A DNA stretch of 64,000 nt from Methylorubrum populi. GTDB taxonomy: Bacteria; Pseudomonadota; Alphaproteobacteria; Rhizobiales; Beijerinckiaceae. The DNA lies in the NCBI GenBank assembly GCA_020741775.1, contig DYYG01000031.1, positions 1 to 64,000 on the forward strand. The letters run 5' to 3'. The position numbers and the translations under genes are program-made. The first letter of the stretch is position 1; each line of letters opens with the position of its first letter. This document shows positions 1-8,539 of the stretch, piece by piece. Below the pieces are notes generated by a model. The model saw only the letters and a list, made by a program, of their open reading frames with translations. It was not told the origin of the DNA and searched no databases.

Positions 1-257
1 TCGAAGCTGAGGCCCCGGGCGGCCATGTCGGTGGCCCAGGGCGCGAGCGGGCCGACGCGGACGGGATCGGCCGGCTTGGCGGCGATGGCCGGATCGGTGC
101 GCGGCTGGGTCTGATCGTTGAACTGCCCCACTGGCGAGGGCTGCTGCGCCAGCGCGCCGGTCGCGGCGACGACACTCGCCGCCAGCAGGGTGCCGGCCGT
201 TCCGATCCTGACGCCGCGGCGTCCGGGCCTTGTCGTTCGTGTCATGCGTTCGGTCAT
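1..257 (-). CDS. Probable outer-membrane porin (OprB-like), N-terminal part only
   Basis: The gene runs off the left edge, so only about 85 codons are visible. The product starts MTERMTRTTRPGRRG and has a clear signal peptide ending near ALAQQ, followed by a Pro/Gln-rich linker. The last visible stretch, WATDMAARGLSF, resembles the first strand of OprB-type carbohydrate porins; that match is from memory of the family and is weak. It lies downstream of fmdB on the same strand. The Methylophilus amide operon also carries an outer-membrane porin gene (fmdC), so a role in letting amides or sugars through the outer membrane is plausible but inferred. A second in-frame ATG at 245 is an alternative start. 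Confidence 0.5.
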   Translation of the reverse strand, partial: MTERMTRTTRPGRRGVRIGTAGTLLAASVVAATGALAQQPSPVGQFNDQTQPRTDPAIAAKPADPVRVGPLAPWATDMAARGLSF

Positions 258-423
258 CGTCAGTCCCCAACCCGTCCTCTGCGCCGGCCTGCCCACAGGG
301 TTCGTCCCGCTTGTCGTGTCGCGGCCGGCGGCTCCTTCGCGGAGCGGTGTTTCGGTTCGATCCATCCTCCCGAAGAGACGGCTGCGGGCACGCCCTGCGC
401 CCACCGCCGGAGCGGCCCGCCGA

Positions 424-741
424 TCAGTGGCTGATCATCCAGGGCCGCGCGTTCGGAAAGCTCTTGGCCGCCGCAGGGACCGCCGTGGTTTTCTTCGGCG
501 AGCAGCAGCCGCAGCCGGCCCCATGACCGCCAGAACGCCGCGGCTCATGGCGGCTGCGCTCGTTGGTGGCGTGGGCCGCCTTGAGGCCGGCATCCATGCC
601 CGAGATCCGCGGTGCGGTGAGGAAGGCGCGCTGGCACGGCTCCCCGCAATCCGGGCAATCGTGCGGATCCTTGAACTGCGCCATCGGACGCAGCACCGTG
701 AACGGCCCGCAGCTGTCGCAAGCGTAATCGTAGACCGGCAT
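424..741 (-). CDS. fmdB: FmdB-family zinc-ribbon protein
   Basis: This is a 105-residue protein beginning MPVYDYACDSCG. Cys8/Cys11 and Cys29/Cys32 form the two CxxC knuckles of the FmdB zinc-ribbon family, with an extra Cys36. The tail is Gly/Cys-rich (GCGCC) and probably also binds metal. FmdB proteins are found beside formamidase genes and are thought to act as regulators or metal-binding partners; the exact role is unknown. I chose the start at 741 because the family motif begins there, although the frame is open further upstream. It lies 65 bp after the fmdA stop on the same strand and is probably co-transcribed with it. Confidence 0.85.
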   Translation of the reverse strand: MPVYDYACDSCGPFTVLRPMAQFKDPHDCPDCGEPCQRAFLTAPRISGMDAGLKAAHATNERSRHEPRRSGGHGAGCGCCSPKKTTAVPAAAKSFPNARPWMISH

Positions 742-806
742 GTCGCGCACTCTCGAAGAAGACGAAGGGGGTTTGCCGCGCCGATACGCGCGGCAAACCG
801 GGACGA

Positions 807-2036
807 TCACAGATCGGGCGAGAGCGGCATCTGGATCGAGCCGTCGAGGAACTTCGTCGGCCCGGCCGCGGACGGGTTGATGTCGAAGTCGAAGATGCCG
901 GTCGGAATCCAGAGGGTCGCGCAGGCGTTCGGGATATCGACCACGCCGGAGATGTGGCCCTGGACCGGGGCGGTGCCGAGGATCGAGTAGGCCTGGGCGC
1001 CCGAATACCCGAACTTCTTCAGGTACTCGATCGCGTTGAGGCAGGCCTGCCGGTAGGCGACGGTCACGTCGAGGTAATGCTGCTTGCCGTACTCGTCGAC
1101 GGAAACACCTTCGAAGATCAGGTGATCGTCGTATTTCGGGGTGACCGGCGACGGCTTGAAGATCGGGTTCTTGATCCCGTACTTGGACATGCCGTCCTTG
1201 ATCAGGCTCACCTTGAGATGGACCCAGCCCGCCATCTCGATGGCGCCGCAGAAGGTGATCTCGCCGTCGCCCTGGCTGAAATGCAGGTCGCCCATGGAGA
1301 GGCCGGCCCCCGGCACGTAGACCGGGAAGTAGATCTTCGAGCCGCGCGACAGATCCTTGATGTCACAATTACCGCCGTGCTCGCGCCCCGGCACCGTGCG
1401 GGCCCCCGTCGCGGCAGCCGCCTCCTTCGCCTCGCCCTTCAGCCGGCCCATATGCGCGGTCGGGCCGAAGGGGAGGGTGGCGAGCGCCGGCACCCGGCTC
1501 GGATTGGTGTCGTAGAGCGCCTTCTCGCGGGTGTTCCAGGTCTCCAGCATCTTCGGATCGGGCAGGCAGCCGATCAGGCCGGGATGGATCAGGCCGGGGA
1601 AGCGCACGCCGGGCACGTGGCGCGACTTCGTGAACATGCCCTCGAAGTCCCAGATCGACTTCTGCGCCTGGGGGAAGTGTTCGTCGAGAAAGCCGCCGCC
1701 GTTGTTCTTCGAGAAGAAGCCGTTGAAGCCCCACTGGCTCTCGGGCTTGGCGCCGATATCGAGCAGGTCGACCACGAGCAGATCGCCGGGCTCGGCGCCC
1801 TCGACACCGATCGGGCCGGAGAGGAAGTGGACGATCGACAGGTCGATGTCGCGCACGTCGTCGGCGGAATCGTTGTTCTTGATGAAGCCGCCGGTCCAGT
1901 CATAGGTCTCGACGATGAAGTCGTCGCCGGGCTTGACGGTGGCGACCATCGGGATGTCCGGGTGCCAGCGATTGTGCACCATGTCGTTGTCGTAGGCCGA
2001 TTGCGTGAGATCGACCTTGATCAGGGTCTCGGGCAT
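807..2036 (-). CDS. fmdA: Formamidase (acetamidase/formamidase family)
   Basis: The 409-residue product matches the length and sequence pattern of formamidases that hydrolyse formamide to formate and ammonia in the cytoplasm. It starts MPETLIKVDLTQSAYDNDMVHNRW, shown here only in part: MPETLIKVDLTQSAYDN. Conserved family segments are visible near residues 217–225 (HGGNCDIKD) and 245–255 (SMGDLHFSQGDGE). A strong AAGGAG ribosome-binding site sits just upstream of the start at 2036. The frame stays open far upstream, but that part is antisense-like noise over the neighbouring hydrolase gene. The gene lies in an amide-transport operon. Formamide-derived ammonia would feed nitrogen assimilation and formate could be oxidised for energy. 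Confidence 0.95.
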   Translation of the reverse strand: MPETLIKVDLTQSAYDNDMVHNRWHPDIPMVATVKPGDDFIVETYDWTGGFIKNNDSADDVRDIDLSIVHFLSGPIGVEGAEPGDLLVVDLLDIGAKPESQWGFNGFFSKNNGGGFLDEHFPQAQKSIWDFEGMFTKSRHVPGVRFPGLIHPGLIGCLPDPKMLETWNTREKALYDTNPSRVPALATLPFGPTAHMGRLKGEAKEAAAATGARTVPGREHGGNCDIKDLSRGSKIYFPVYVPGAGLSMGDLHFSQGDGEITFCGAIEMAGWVHLKVSLIKDGMSKYGIKNPIFKPSPVTPKYDDHLIFEGVSVDEYGKQHYLDVTVAYRQACLNAIEYLKKFGYSGAQAYSILGTAPVQGHISGVVDIPNACATLWIPTGIFDFDINPSAAGPTKFLDGSIQMPLSPDL

Positions 2037-2203
2037 GTCCGTCCCAGCTCCTTTTTGCGTCCAGAATTCAGGCAGCCGTCCCCGTTGCGTGTCCGGCACG
2101 AGTCCGGCCGCCCCCGTGGATCGTTGTTGTCGTTCTTCATGCATCCGACGCTGATCGGCGCCGGATCGGTTCGGGCGGGCCGCCTGAGCACCCCGCCGAG
2201 GGC

Positions 2204-3220
2204 TCAGGTCGCGAGCAGCTCCTTCAGGGCCGCATCCAGCACCGCGATGTCGTCGGGGGAGGTGCCGGGACCGCCGGCGAAATGACCCCAATAGGTCTCG
2301 ACCGTGCGCAGCTCCGCGTTCGGCATGTGCTCGACCTCGATGGCGCTGTCCTCCGGCGGAAAATACAGGTCGGTCGAGGCCGGCATCACGAAGGCCTTGG
2401 CCTTGATCGCGCCGAGCGCCTTCTGAAAATCCCCGCCGTAGAGGTCGTTGTTCGAGATATCGCCGTTCTGCCAGGTCCAGAGCATGGCGAGCAGGTTGTT
2501 GGCGTCCTTCGAGAGCAGCCAGCCCTCCCAGAAACCGACGAGGAAGTCTTCGAGCGAGGCGTAGCCCATCTGCTTGAGGTCGGCCTCGACCCGGTAGAAG
2601 GTCTGCGAGAAGCCCCAGCCGGCATAGACCCGGGCGGCGGCGCGCAGGCCCTTCTGCGGTTGCTCGGCGTAGAAGCCATCGGCGAAGGCGGCATCCGCCT
2701 GGAGCGCGGCCTTGACGCCCTCCAGGAAGACGAAGTTGTGCCGCGAGCACTTGGCCGAGCCCTGGAAGGGCAGGATGCGCTCGACCATGTCGGGGAACAG
2801 CGCCCCCCAGTGGAAGGTCTGGAGCGCCCCCATCGACCAGCCGGTGACGAGCTTGATCCGCTCGATACCGAAGACCTCGGTCACCAGACGGTGCTGCTGC
2901 ACCACGTTGTCGTAGGCCGTGACCTTGGGGAAGCGCGGCCCGTTGAACGGCGCGGGCGTGTTGCTCGGCGAGGACGACAGCCCGTTGCCAAACATATTCG
3001 GCACGATGATGAAGTTCTTTTCGGGATCGAGCGCCCTGCCGGGCCCGATCAGCCACTCGTTCTCGAGATGCGTGCCGGAATACCAGCACGGATAGACGAT
3101 GACGTTGTCCCGGGCGGCGTTGAGGCTGCCATAGGTCTTGTAGGCGAGGCGCGCGCCGCGGATCGTCTGCTTCGACTGCAGGACGATGTCGCCGAGCTCG
3201 AAGATCTCGTAATCGGCCAT
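2204..3220 (-). CDS. Alpha/beta hydrolase related to homoserine O-acetyltransferase (MetX fold)
   Basis: The product has about 338 residues and carries the nucleophile elbow GWSMGA, with Ser129 as the expected nucleophile. A late Asp (TDLYFPPED) and His (WGHFAG) are placed as in MetX-like hydrolases. I prefer the start at 3220 (MADYEIFELG) because GAGG lies about nine bases upstream; an ATG at 3229 is in frame but too close to that site. It lies between the transporter ATPase and fmdA, so it probably acts on an amide or ester delivered by the transporter, or on a larger amide that yields formamide. That substrate is inference; the family alone does not give it. Acetyltransferase activity is the alternative. 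Confidence 0.8.
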   Translation of the reverse strand: MADYEIFELGDIVLQSKQTIRGARLAYKTYGSLNAARDNVIVYPCWYSGTHLENEWLIGPGRALDPEKNFIIVPNMFGNGLSSSPSNTPAPFNGPRFPKVTAYDNVVQQHRLVTEVFGIERIKLVTGWSMGALQTFHWGALFPDMVERILPFQGSAKCSRHNFVFLEGVKAALQADAAFADGFYAEQPQKGLRAAARVYAGWGFSQTFYRVEADLKQMGYASLEDFLVGFWEGWLLSKDANNLLAMLWTWQNGDISNNDLYGGDFQKALGAIKAKAFVMPASTDLYFPPEDSAIEVEHMPNAELRTVETYWGHFAGGPGTSPDDIAVLDAALKELLAT

Positions 3221-3231
3221 CGCGACCATCC

Positions 3232-3984
3232 TCAGACCGACAGGAAGCGGGCGACCTGCGCCTCGTCGATATCGGCCCGTAGGCTCTCATGGACGATCGA
3301 ACCATTCTCGATCACGAGAACCCGGTCGGCCACGTCCATGGCAAAGCTCAGGACCTGCTCGGAGACGACGATCGACAGACCGCGCTCGTCGCGAATCTTC
3401 TTGAGGGTACGCCCCATCTCTCGGATGATCGAGGGCTGGATGCCTTCGGTCGGCTCGTCGAGAAGAAGAACTTTGGGGTTACTGGCGAGCGCCCGGGCGA
3501 TGGCGAGCTGCTGCTGCTGTCCGCCGGAGAGATTGCCGCCGCGCCGTCCCTTCATCTCCAGGAGGACGGGGAACATCGTGTAGAGGTCCTGCGGCACCTT
3601 TCGCGAGCCGGTAACGGTCAGGCCCGTCTCGATGTTCTCCTGCACCGTCATGGTCGAGAAGATCATCCGCCCCTGAGGCACGTAGGCTAGGCCCTTGGCG
3701 ACGCGGGCATGGCTCTTCATGGCGGTGACGTCGACGCCGTCGACGGCGATCGTGCCGGACTTGGTCGGCACGATGCCCATCAGCGTCTTCATGAGCGTCG
3801 ACTTGCCCATGCCGTTGCGGCCCATCACGGCGACGATCTCGCCGGGCGCCACGCTGAGGTCGATGCCGTGCAGAACCTCGCTCTGGCCATAGGCGGCATG
3901 GAGATCGGAGATCGCCAGCATCGGCTGCAGGCCCGCCATCACCGGCGGCACGAGGGGGGAGGGAGAGGCATTGGTCTGGAGCAT
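3232..3984 (-). CDS. ABC transporter ATPase, UrtE-like (amide/urea uptake)
   Basis: This 250-residue ATPase belongs to the branched-chain amino acid/urea class (LivF/UrtE). Walker A is GRNGMGKST at residues 55–63, the signature is LSGGQQQQ and Walker B is VLLLDEP. The start at 3984 (MLQTNASP) follows a ribosome site AAGGGCGG; the frame is open upstream but shows no family sequence there. Its start lies only 14 bp beyond the stop of the UrtD-like gene at 3999. It should pair with that ATPase to power uptake by the two permeases encoded upstream. Substrate specificity, amide versus urea, is inferred from the adjacent formamidase. Confidence 0.9.
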   Translation of the reverse strand: MLQTNASPSPLVPPVMAGLQPMLAISDLHAAYGQSEVLHGIDLSVAPGEIVAVMGRNGMGKSTLMKTLMGIVPTKSGTIAVDGVDVTAMKSHARVAKGLAYVPQGRMIFSTMTVQENIETGLTVTGSRKVPQDLYTMFPVLLEMKGRRGGNLSGGQQQQLAIARALASNPKVLLLDEPTEGIQPSIIREMGRTLKKIRDERGLSIVVSEQVLSFAMDVADRVLVIENGSIVHESLRADIDEAQVARFLSV

Positions 3985-3998
3985 GATCGGTCCGCCCT

Positions 3999-4796
3999 TC
4001 AGTGGCCCAGATAGACTTCGATGACCTTCGGGTCGTTCTTGACCCGCTCCATCGACCCTTCCGACAGGACCTTGCCCTGGTGCAGCACGGTGACCCGGTG
4101 GGCGATGTCCTCGACGAACTTCATGTCGTGCTCGATCACCAGCACCGAGCGGCCCTTGATGATCTGGTTCAGGAGTTCGGCGGTCTTGATGCGCTCGCCG
4201 ACGCTCATGCCGGCCACCGGCTCGTCGAGCATCAGGAGTTCCGGGTCCTGGATCAGCAGCATGCCGATCTCGAGCCATTGCTTCTGGCCGTGGCTGAGGA
4301 ATTCGGCCCGCTCGTCGAGCTGGTCCTTGAGGAAGATGGTGTGGGCGATCTCGTGGATGCGGTCACGCACCTCGGCATCGCGCTTGAAGGTGAGCGCCCC
4401 GAACACCGAGCGTCCGCGCGGGAACGAGATCTCGAGATTCTCGAACACCGTCAGGTCGTCGTAGATCGAGGGGGTCTGGAACTTGCGCCCGACACCAGCC
4501 TGGACGATCGCGCTCTCGGACAGCTTGGTGAGTTCCTGTCCCTTGTACTTGATCGAGCCGGAGCTGGCCCGGGTGCGGCCGCAGATCAGGTCGAGCACCG
4601 TGGTCTTGCCGGCGCCGTTCGGGCCGATGATGACCCGGATCTCGTCCGGATCGACGTAGAACGAGACGTCGTTGACCGCCTTGAACCCGTCGAAGGAGAC
4701 GGTGAGCGCCTCGACCGCCAGTAGGAAGTCCTTCTCGCCAGCCGGGGTGCCGATGGGCGCGGAGCCGAGGGATGAGGGGAGGATGGCTGCGTTCAT
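3999..4796 (-). CDS. ABC transporter ATPase, UrtD-like (amide/urea uptake)
   Basis: This 265-residue ATPase is of the LivG/UrtD class. Walker A is GPNGAGKTT at residues 58–66; the signature has the UrtD-like form LSHGQKQ, and Walker B is LLMLDEP. A strong GAGGAGG lies seven bases before the ATG at 4796. It sits 12 bp after the second permease gene, which indicates tight co-transcription. It forms the ATPase pair of the importer with the next gene. Confidence 0.92.
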   Translation of the reverse strand: MNAAILPSSLGSAPIGTPAGEKDFLLAVEALTVSFDGFKAVNDVSFYVDPDEIRVIIGPNGAGKTTVLDLICGRTRASSGSIKYKGQELTKLSESAIVQAGVGRKFQTPSIYDDLTVFENLEISFPRGRSVFGALTFKRDAEVRDRIHEIAHTIFLKDQLDERAEFLSHGQKQWLEIGMLLIQDPELLMLDEPVAGMSVGERIKTAELLNQIIKGRSVLVIEHDMKFVEDIAHRVTVLHQGKVLSEGSMERVKNDPKVIEVYLGH

Positions 4797-4808
4797 GGGG
4801 TTTCCTCC

Positions 4809-5990
4809 TCACTCGGCCGGAGTGCCGTGGGGCAGGGCCGGGCCGGCGACGGGGGCCAGACCCTTGGCCTTGCGGAACAGGCGGGGTTCGACATGCTCGC
4901 GCCAGAGGCCGGCGATGCCATTGGGGAAGATCAGCACCACGGCGATGAACAGGGCGCCGAGGCCGAACAGCCACATATCGGGAAAGGATTCGGAGAAGCT
5001 GGTCTTGGCCCAGTTGACGAGCAGGGTTCCCCAGACCGCGCCGAAGAGCGAGAGGCGCCCGCCGACGGCGGTGTAGATCACCATCTCGACCGAGGGGACG
5101 ATGCCGACGAAAGAGGGCGACATGAACCCGACCTGCAGGGTGAACATCGCGCCGCCGATCGCCGCGAAGCCGGCCGCGAGGCAGAAGGCGAAGACCTTGA
5201 AGCCCGCCACCGAGTAGCCCGAGAACCGGACCCGGTCCTCCTTCTCGCGCATGGCCACGAGAATGCGCCCGAGCTTCGACTTCTTCACGTACTGCGCCAT
5301 CAGGATGCAGCCGATGAGGAGCCCGCCATTGACGAAGTAGAGGATGAACTTCGCGTGGTCGGTGCGGATGTCCCAGCCGTGGAGGGTGCGCAGATCGGTG
5401 ATGCCGTTGATGCCGCCGGTATAGCCCTGCTGGCCGACGATCAGGATCGTCAGGATCGCGGCGATGGCCTGGGTGATGATGGCGAAATAGGTGCCGCCCA
5501 CCCGCCGCTTGAACATCGCCACCGAGATGATGAAGGCGAAGATCACCGGAACCGCGACGACGAGGAGGATCGTCAGCGGCAGGCTCTGGAACGGATGCCA
5601 GAACCAGGGGAGGGAGGTGATCTGGTTCCAGTCCATGAAGTCGGGGATGCCCGGCGTCGACTGGATCTTCGTGTTCTCGACGCTCGAAGCCTCCAGCTTC
5701 AAGTACATCGCCATGCAGTACCCACCGAGGCCGAAGAACACGCCCTGGCCGAGCGAGAGGATGCCGGCATAGCCCCAGCAGATGACGAGGCCCAGGGCGA
5801 CGAAGGCGTAGGTGAGATACTTGCCGACCAGGTTGAGGCGGAAGCCGTCGAGCATCAACGGCAGGACCACCAGGATCACGCCGGCGAGCAGCGCGAGGCT
5901 CACCCACTCGACCGGCTTCATGAAGGGGTTATCGTTGACGGTGACCGCCTTCGACAGGGACTGCATCGGGCTTGTCTTCTGGCTCGTCAT
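4809..5990 (-). CDS. ABC transporter permease, UrtC-like
   Basis: The 393-residue integral membrane protein has about ten hydrophobic segments and the branched-chain permease signature around GYAGILSLGQGVFFGLGGY. It corresponds to the second permease (LivM/UrtC) of the importer. A GAGGAG site lies nine bases before the start at 5990, and the gene follows the first permease by 12 bp. The C-terminal tail after about residue 370 is cytoplasmic and Pro-rich. Urea and short-chain amide transporters share this fold, so the substrate rests on context. Confidence 0.92.
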   Translation of the reverse strand: MTSQKTSPMQSLSKAVTVNDNPFMKPVEWVSLALLAGVILVVLPLMLDGFRLNLVGKYLTYAFVALGLVICWGYAGILSLGQGVFFGLGGYCMAMYLKLEASSVENTKIQSTPGIPDFMDWNQITSLPWFWHPFQSLPLTILLVVAVPVIFAFIISVAMFKRRVGGTYFAIITQAIAAILTILIVGQQGYTGGINGITDLRTLHGWDIRTDHAKFILYFVNGGLLIGCILMAQYVKKSKLGRILVAMREKEDRVRFSGYSVAGFKVFAFCLAAGFAAIGGAMFTLQVGFMSPSFVGIVPSVEMVIYTAVGGRLSLFGAVWGTLLVNWAKTSFSESFPDMWLFGLGALFIAVVLIFPNGIAGLWREHVEPRLFRKAKGLAPVAGPALPHGTPAE

Positions 5991-6002
5991 CTGGCGCGCT
6001 CC

Positions 6003-6929
6003 TCAGCGACGGACCTTGAGGGTGAACAGGCCCTGCGGCCGCAGCATCAGGATCGCCACCACCGCGAGCAGGGTGAGCACCTTGGCCATCGAGCCGGAGA
6101 GGAAGAATTCGAGGGTCGACTGGGTCTGCGAGATCGAGAAGGCCGAGGCGATGGTGCCGAGCAGGCTCGCCGCGCCGCCGAAGACCACGATCAGGAAGGT
6201 ATCGACGATGTAGAGCTGGCCGGAGGTCGGCCCGGTCGAGCCGATCATGGTGAAGGCCGAGCCGGCGATGCCGGCGATGCCGCAGCCGAGGCCGAAGGTG
6301 TAGCGGTCGACCTTCTCGGTATCGATGCCGACCGCTCCGGCCATCGGGCGGTTGCTCATCACCGCGCGGATCTGGGCGCCGAAGCGCGAGCGGTACATCA
6401 GCACGGCGACGCCGAGGGTGATGACGGTGGTGACCGCGATCACGAACAGGCCGTTGATCTGCACCTCGATGGAATCGGTGACGTTGATCGAGCCCATCAT
6501 CCACGAGGGCAGCTCGACGCCGACCTCGCGCGGGCCGATGATCGAGCGGTAGGCCTGCTGCAGGATCAGCGAGAGGCCCCAGGTCGCCAGCAGCGTATCG
6601 AGCGGCCGCTTGTAGAGGTGGCGGATCAGCGCCCATTCCACCAGCATCCCCATCGTCCCGGAGGCCAGGAAGGCGAGCGCCATGGCCACGAAGAAGTAGG
6701 CGGGGAAGAGGGCGGGCAGATAGGTCTGGAACAGGTTCGAGCAGAGATAGGTGACGTAGGCGCCCAGGATCATGAACTCGCCGTGGGCCATGTTGATCAC
6801 GCCCATCTGGCCGAAGATGATCGCGAGGCCGAGCGCCATCAGGACGTAGACGGAAAACAGGATCAGACCTGCAAAGCCCTGCATCACGAAGATCGAGCTG
6901 AGGTCTGCGAGCGAATAATCGCCGAACAT
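6003..6929 (-). CDS. ABC transporter permease, UrtB/LivH-like
   Basis: The 308-residue membrane protein contains the LivH/UrtB signature ALGLAIIFGQMGVINMAHGE near residues 30–50 and about eight membrane spans. Canonical urea permeases (UrtB) are usually much longer, with an N-terminal extracytoplasmic extension that is absent here. The short form fits the amide-type (Fmd) transporters. GGAG lies about eight bases upstream of the ATG at 6929. It pairs with the second permease encoded 12 bp downstream. A 240-bp repeat-bearing gap separates it from the binding-protein gene. Confidence 0.92.
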   Translation of the reverse strand: MFGDYSLADLSSIFVMQGFAGLILFSVYVLMALGLAIIFGQMGVINMAHGEFMILGAYVTYLCSNLFQTYLPALFPAYFFVAMALAFLASGTMGMLVEWALIRHLYKRPLDTLLATWGLSLILQQAYRSIIGPREVGVELPSWMMGSINVTDSIEVQINGLFVIAVTTVITLGVAVLMYRSRFGAQIRAVMSNRPMAGAVGIDTEKVDRYTFGLGCGIAGIAGSAFTMIGSTGPTSGQLYIVDTFLIVVFGGAASLLGTIASAFSISQTQSTLEFFLSGSMAKVLTLLAVVAILMLRPQGLFTLKVRR

Positions 6930-6987
6930 GATGTGATCTCCGATCCGGCCGGAACGGGCCTTCTCTCGGTCAGTCCATCCAGATCAC

Positions 6988-7080
6988 CTCATGCTGAGGT
7001 GCCGGAGCGTAGCGGAGGCCTCGAAGGAGGCCTCCGGCAGGGGTGGATCCCCAAAACCCTCCTTCGCGGCTGCTCAGGAT
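6988..7080. repeat. Dispersed repeat copy inside the amide-transport operon
   Basis: The stretch begins CTCATGCTGAGGTGCCGGAG, then has CCTCGAAGGAGGCCTCCGG and later CCTCCTTCGCGGCTGCTCAG. The AAGGAGG and CCTCCTT parts can pair to form a hairpin. The same themes recur near 29419–29474 (opposite strand) and 32436–32600, so this is a dispersed palindromic repeat family. Its position between binding protein and permease is where many ABC operons carry a stem-loop that lowers downstream expression; that function is inferred. Confidence 0.7.
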
Positions 7081-7111
7081 GCGGGCAGGAGAGGGGACCG
7101 GTCTCGCGAGA

Positions 7112-7147
7112 CTTGCCGGAAGTCTTGCCGAAAGCCTTGCCGCAAGC
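7112..7147. repeat. Three tandem 12-bp units
   Basis: Three consecutive 12-base units are seen: CTTGCCGGAAGT, CTTGCCGAAAGC and CTTGCCGCAAGC. They lie just past the stop of the binding-protein gene on the minus strand. No function is evident; they could form small competing hairpins in the operon mRNA. Confidence 0.7.
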
Positions 7148-7169
7148 GGCTTAGCAAGACCCGGGCCGA

Positions 7170-8426
7170 CTACTGGTAGCCCTTCGGGAAGGGGTTCGGC
7201 TCGATCAGCTCGGGGCTCTCGTAGACCACCTCGAATTGTCCGCTCGGGAGGGCCTTGGCGACGCGGGTCTTCGACCAGAGGTGATGGTTCTCGTGGATCT
7301 TCACGTACCCTTCCGGCGCTTCCTTGAACTCGATGCCGGGGGAGGCCGCGGCCACCTTGTCGACATCGAAGGAGCCGGCCTTCTCGACCGCCATCTTCCA
7401 CAGGAACGGACCGAGATAGGCGGCCTGGGTCACGTCGCCGATGACGGTCTTGTCGCCCCACATCTTCTTGAAGGCGGCGACGAACTTCTCGTTGTTCGGG
7501 TTCTTGAGCGACTGGAAGTACTTCATGCAGGAATAGGCGCCCGCGATGTTGTCGCCGCCGATGCCGTCGATCTCGTCCTCGGTCACCGAGATCGTCAGCA
7601 GGGTCTGCTTGCTGAGATCGATGCCCGCCGCCTTGAGCTGCTTGTAGAAGGCCACGTTCGAACCGCCGACCACGTCGGCGAAGATCACGTCCGGCTTCTT
7701 CAGCTTGATCTTGTTGATGACCGAGTTGAACTGCGTATGGCCAAGGGGGAAGTATTCCTCGCCCACAATGGAGCCCTTGAGCACGTTCTCGACATGCTTG
7801 CGGGCGATCTTGTTCGAGGTGCGCGGCCAGATGTAATCCGAGCCGATCATGAAGAAGGTCTTGGCACCCTTCTCCTTATGCACCCAGTCGAGCGAGGCAA
7901 GAATCTGCTGGGTGGCTTCCTGGCCGGTATAGATGACGTTCTTCGATTGCTCCAAGCCCTCGTAGAAGGTCGGGTAATAGAGCAGGCCGTTATACTGCTC
8001 GAAGACCGGCAGCGCCGCCTTGCGCGAGGCGGAGGTCCAGCAGCCCATCACGGCGGCGCAGTGATCGTTGACGAGGAGCTTCTTGGCCTTCTCGGCGAAG
8101 GTCGGCCAATCGGAGGCGCCGTCCTCCTGGATCACCTTGATCTTGCGGCCGAGCACGCCGCCCATCTCGTTGATCTGGGCGATGGCGAGCTTCTCCGCCT
8201 GGATCGAGCCGGTCTCGGAGATCGCCATGGTGCCGGTGGCCGAGTGCAGGATGCCGACTGTCACCTCGCTGTCGGTCACCGCGAGCCCGGTGGTGTTGAC
8301 GGCCGAGGTCGGAGCGGCGGCGAACGCCCCCCGCGGCATCATCGCCAGGGCGGGAAGGCCCGCGAGGCCCATGAGCAGCTTGCGCCGCAGGGCCGATTCC
8401 AGGCCCTTCTCCTTGTCGTCCGCCAT
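7170..8426 (-). CDS. ABC transporter substrate-binding protein for urea/short-chain amides (UrtA/FmdD-like)
   Basis: The 418-residue periplasmic protein has a signal sequence with adjacent arginines (ALRRKLLMGLAG, then AMMPRGAFA), so Tat export is possible although not certain. Family landmarks of UrtA/FmdD/AmiC proteins are clear: EDGASDWPTFAEKAKKL near residues 100–115 and CWTSASRKAALPVFEQYNG about 30 residues later. It is the first gene of the operon, upstream of the permeases, hydrolases and FmdB. Amide rather than urea is favoured because formamidase is in the operon and no urease gene is in the window. Transcription probably starts in the 285-bp region shared with the sensor kinase gene. 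Confidence 0.92.
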   Translation of the reverse strand: MADDKEKGLESALRRKLLMGLAGLPALAMMPRGAFAAAPTSAVNTTGLAVTDSEVTVGILHSATGTMAISETGSIQAEKLAIAQINEMGGVLGRKIKVIQEDGASDWPTFAEKAKKLLVNDHCAAVMGCWTSASRKAALPVFEQYNGLLYYPTFYEGLEQSKNVIYTGQEATQQILASLDWVHKEKGAKTFFMIGSDYIWPRTSNKIARKHVENVLKGSIVGEEYFPLGHTQFNSVINKIKLKKPDVIFADVVGGSNVAFYKQLKAAGIDLSKQTLLTISVTEDEIDGIGGDNIAGAYSCMKYFQSLKNPNNEKFVAAFKKMWGDKTVIGDVTQAAYLGPFLWKMAVEKAGSFDVDKVAAASPGIEFKEAPEGYVKIHENHHLWSKTRVAKALPSGQFEVVYESPELIEPNPFPKGYQ

Positions 8427-8521
8427 CGTGCCTGAACCCCTGTTGGCATCGGCACGGCTCTGCCGGTCGGCGGCCGTGCTCGAACGGGGTGAAGGCTAGG
8501 CTTGATTGTGCGGCGCACTCT

Positions 8522-8539
8522 ATACGCTGTTTTGCGTAT
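8522..8539. promoter_or_regulatory. Inverted repeat in the amide operon/kinase intergenic region, possible operator
   Basis: ATACGC and GCGTAT form perfect 6-bp arms around the spacer TGTTTT. The site is about 100 bp upstream of the binding-protein start and about 170 bp upstream of the kinase. Its AT-rich centre in very GC-rich DNA suggests a protein-binding site. The overlapping LuxR-type regulator gene is an obvious candidate binder, but that is a guess. Confidence 0.4.

Noticed and set aside
4827..7154. A 775-codon plus-strand frame across the permease genes
   Set aside because: Very rich in Asp, Glu, Gly and Arg, which is the usual reverse reading of membrane-protein genes. No ribosome site.
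8480..8520. GTGC-GGC-GCAC as an NtrC site
   Set aside because: The half-sites are in the opposite orientation to the known NtrC consensus (GCAC...GTGC).
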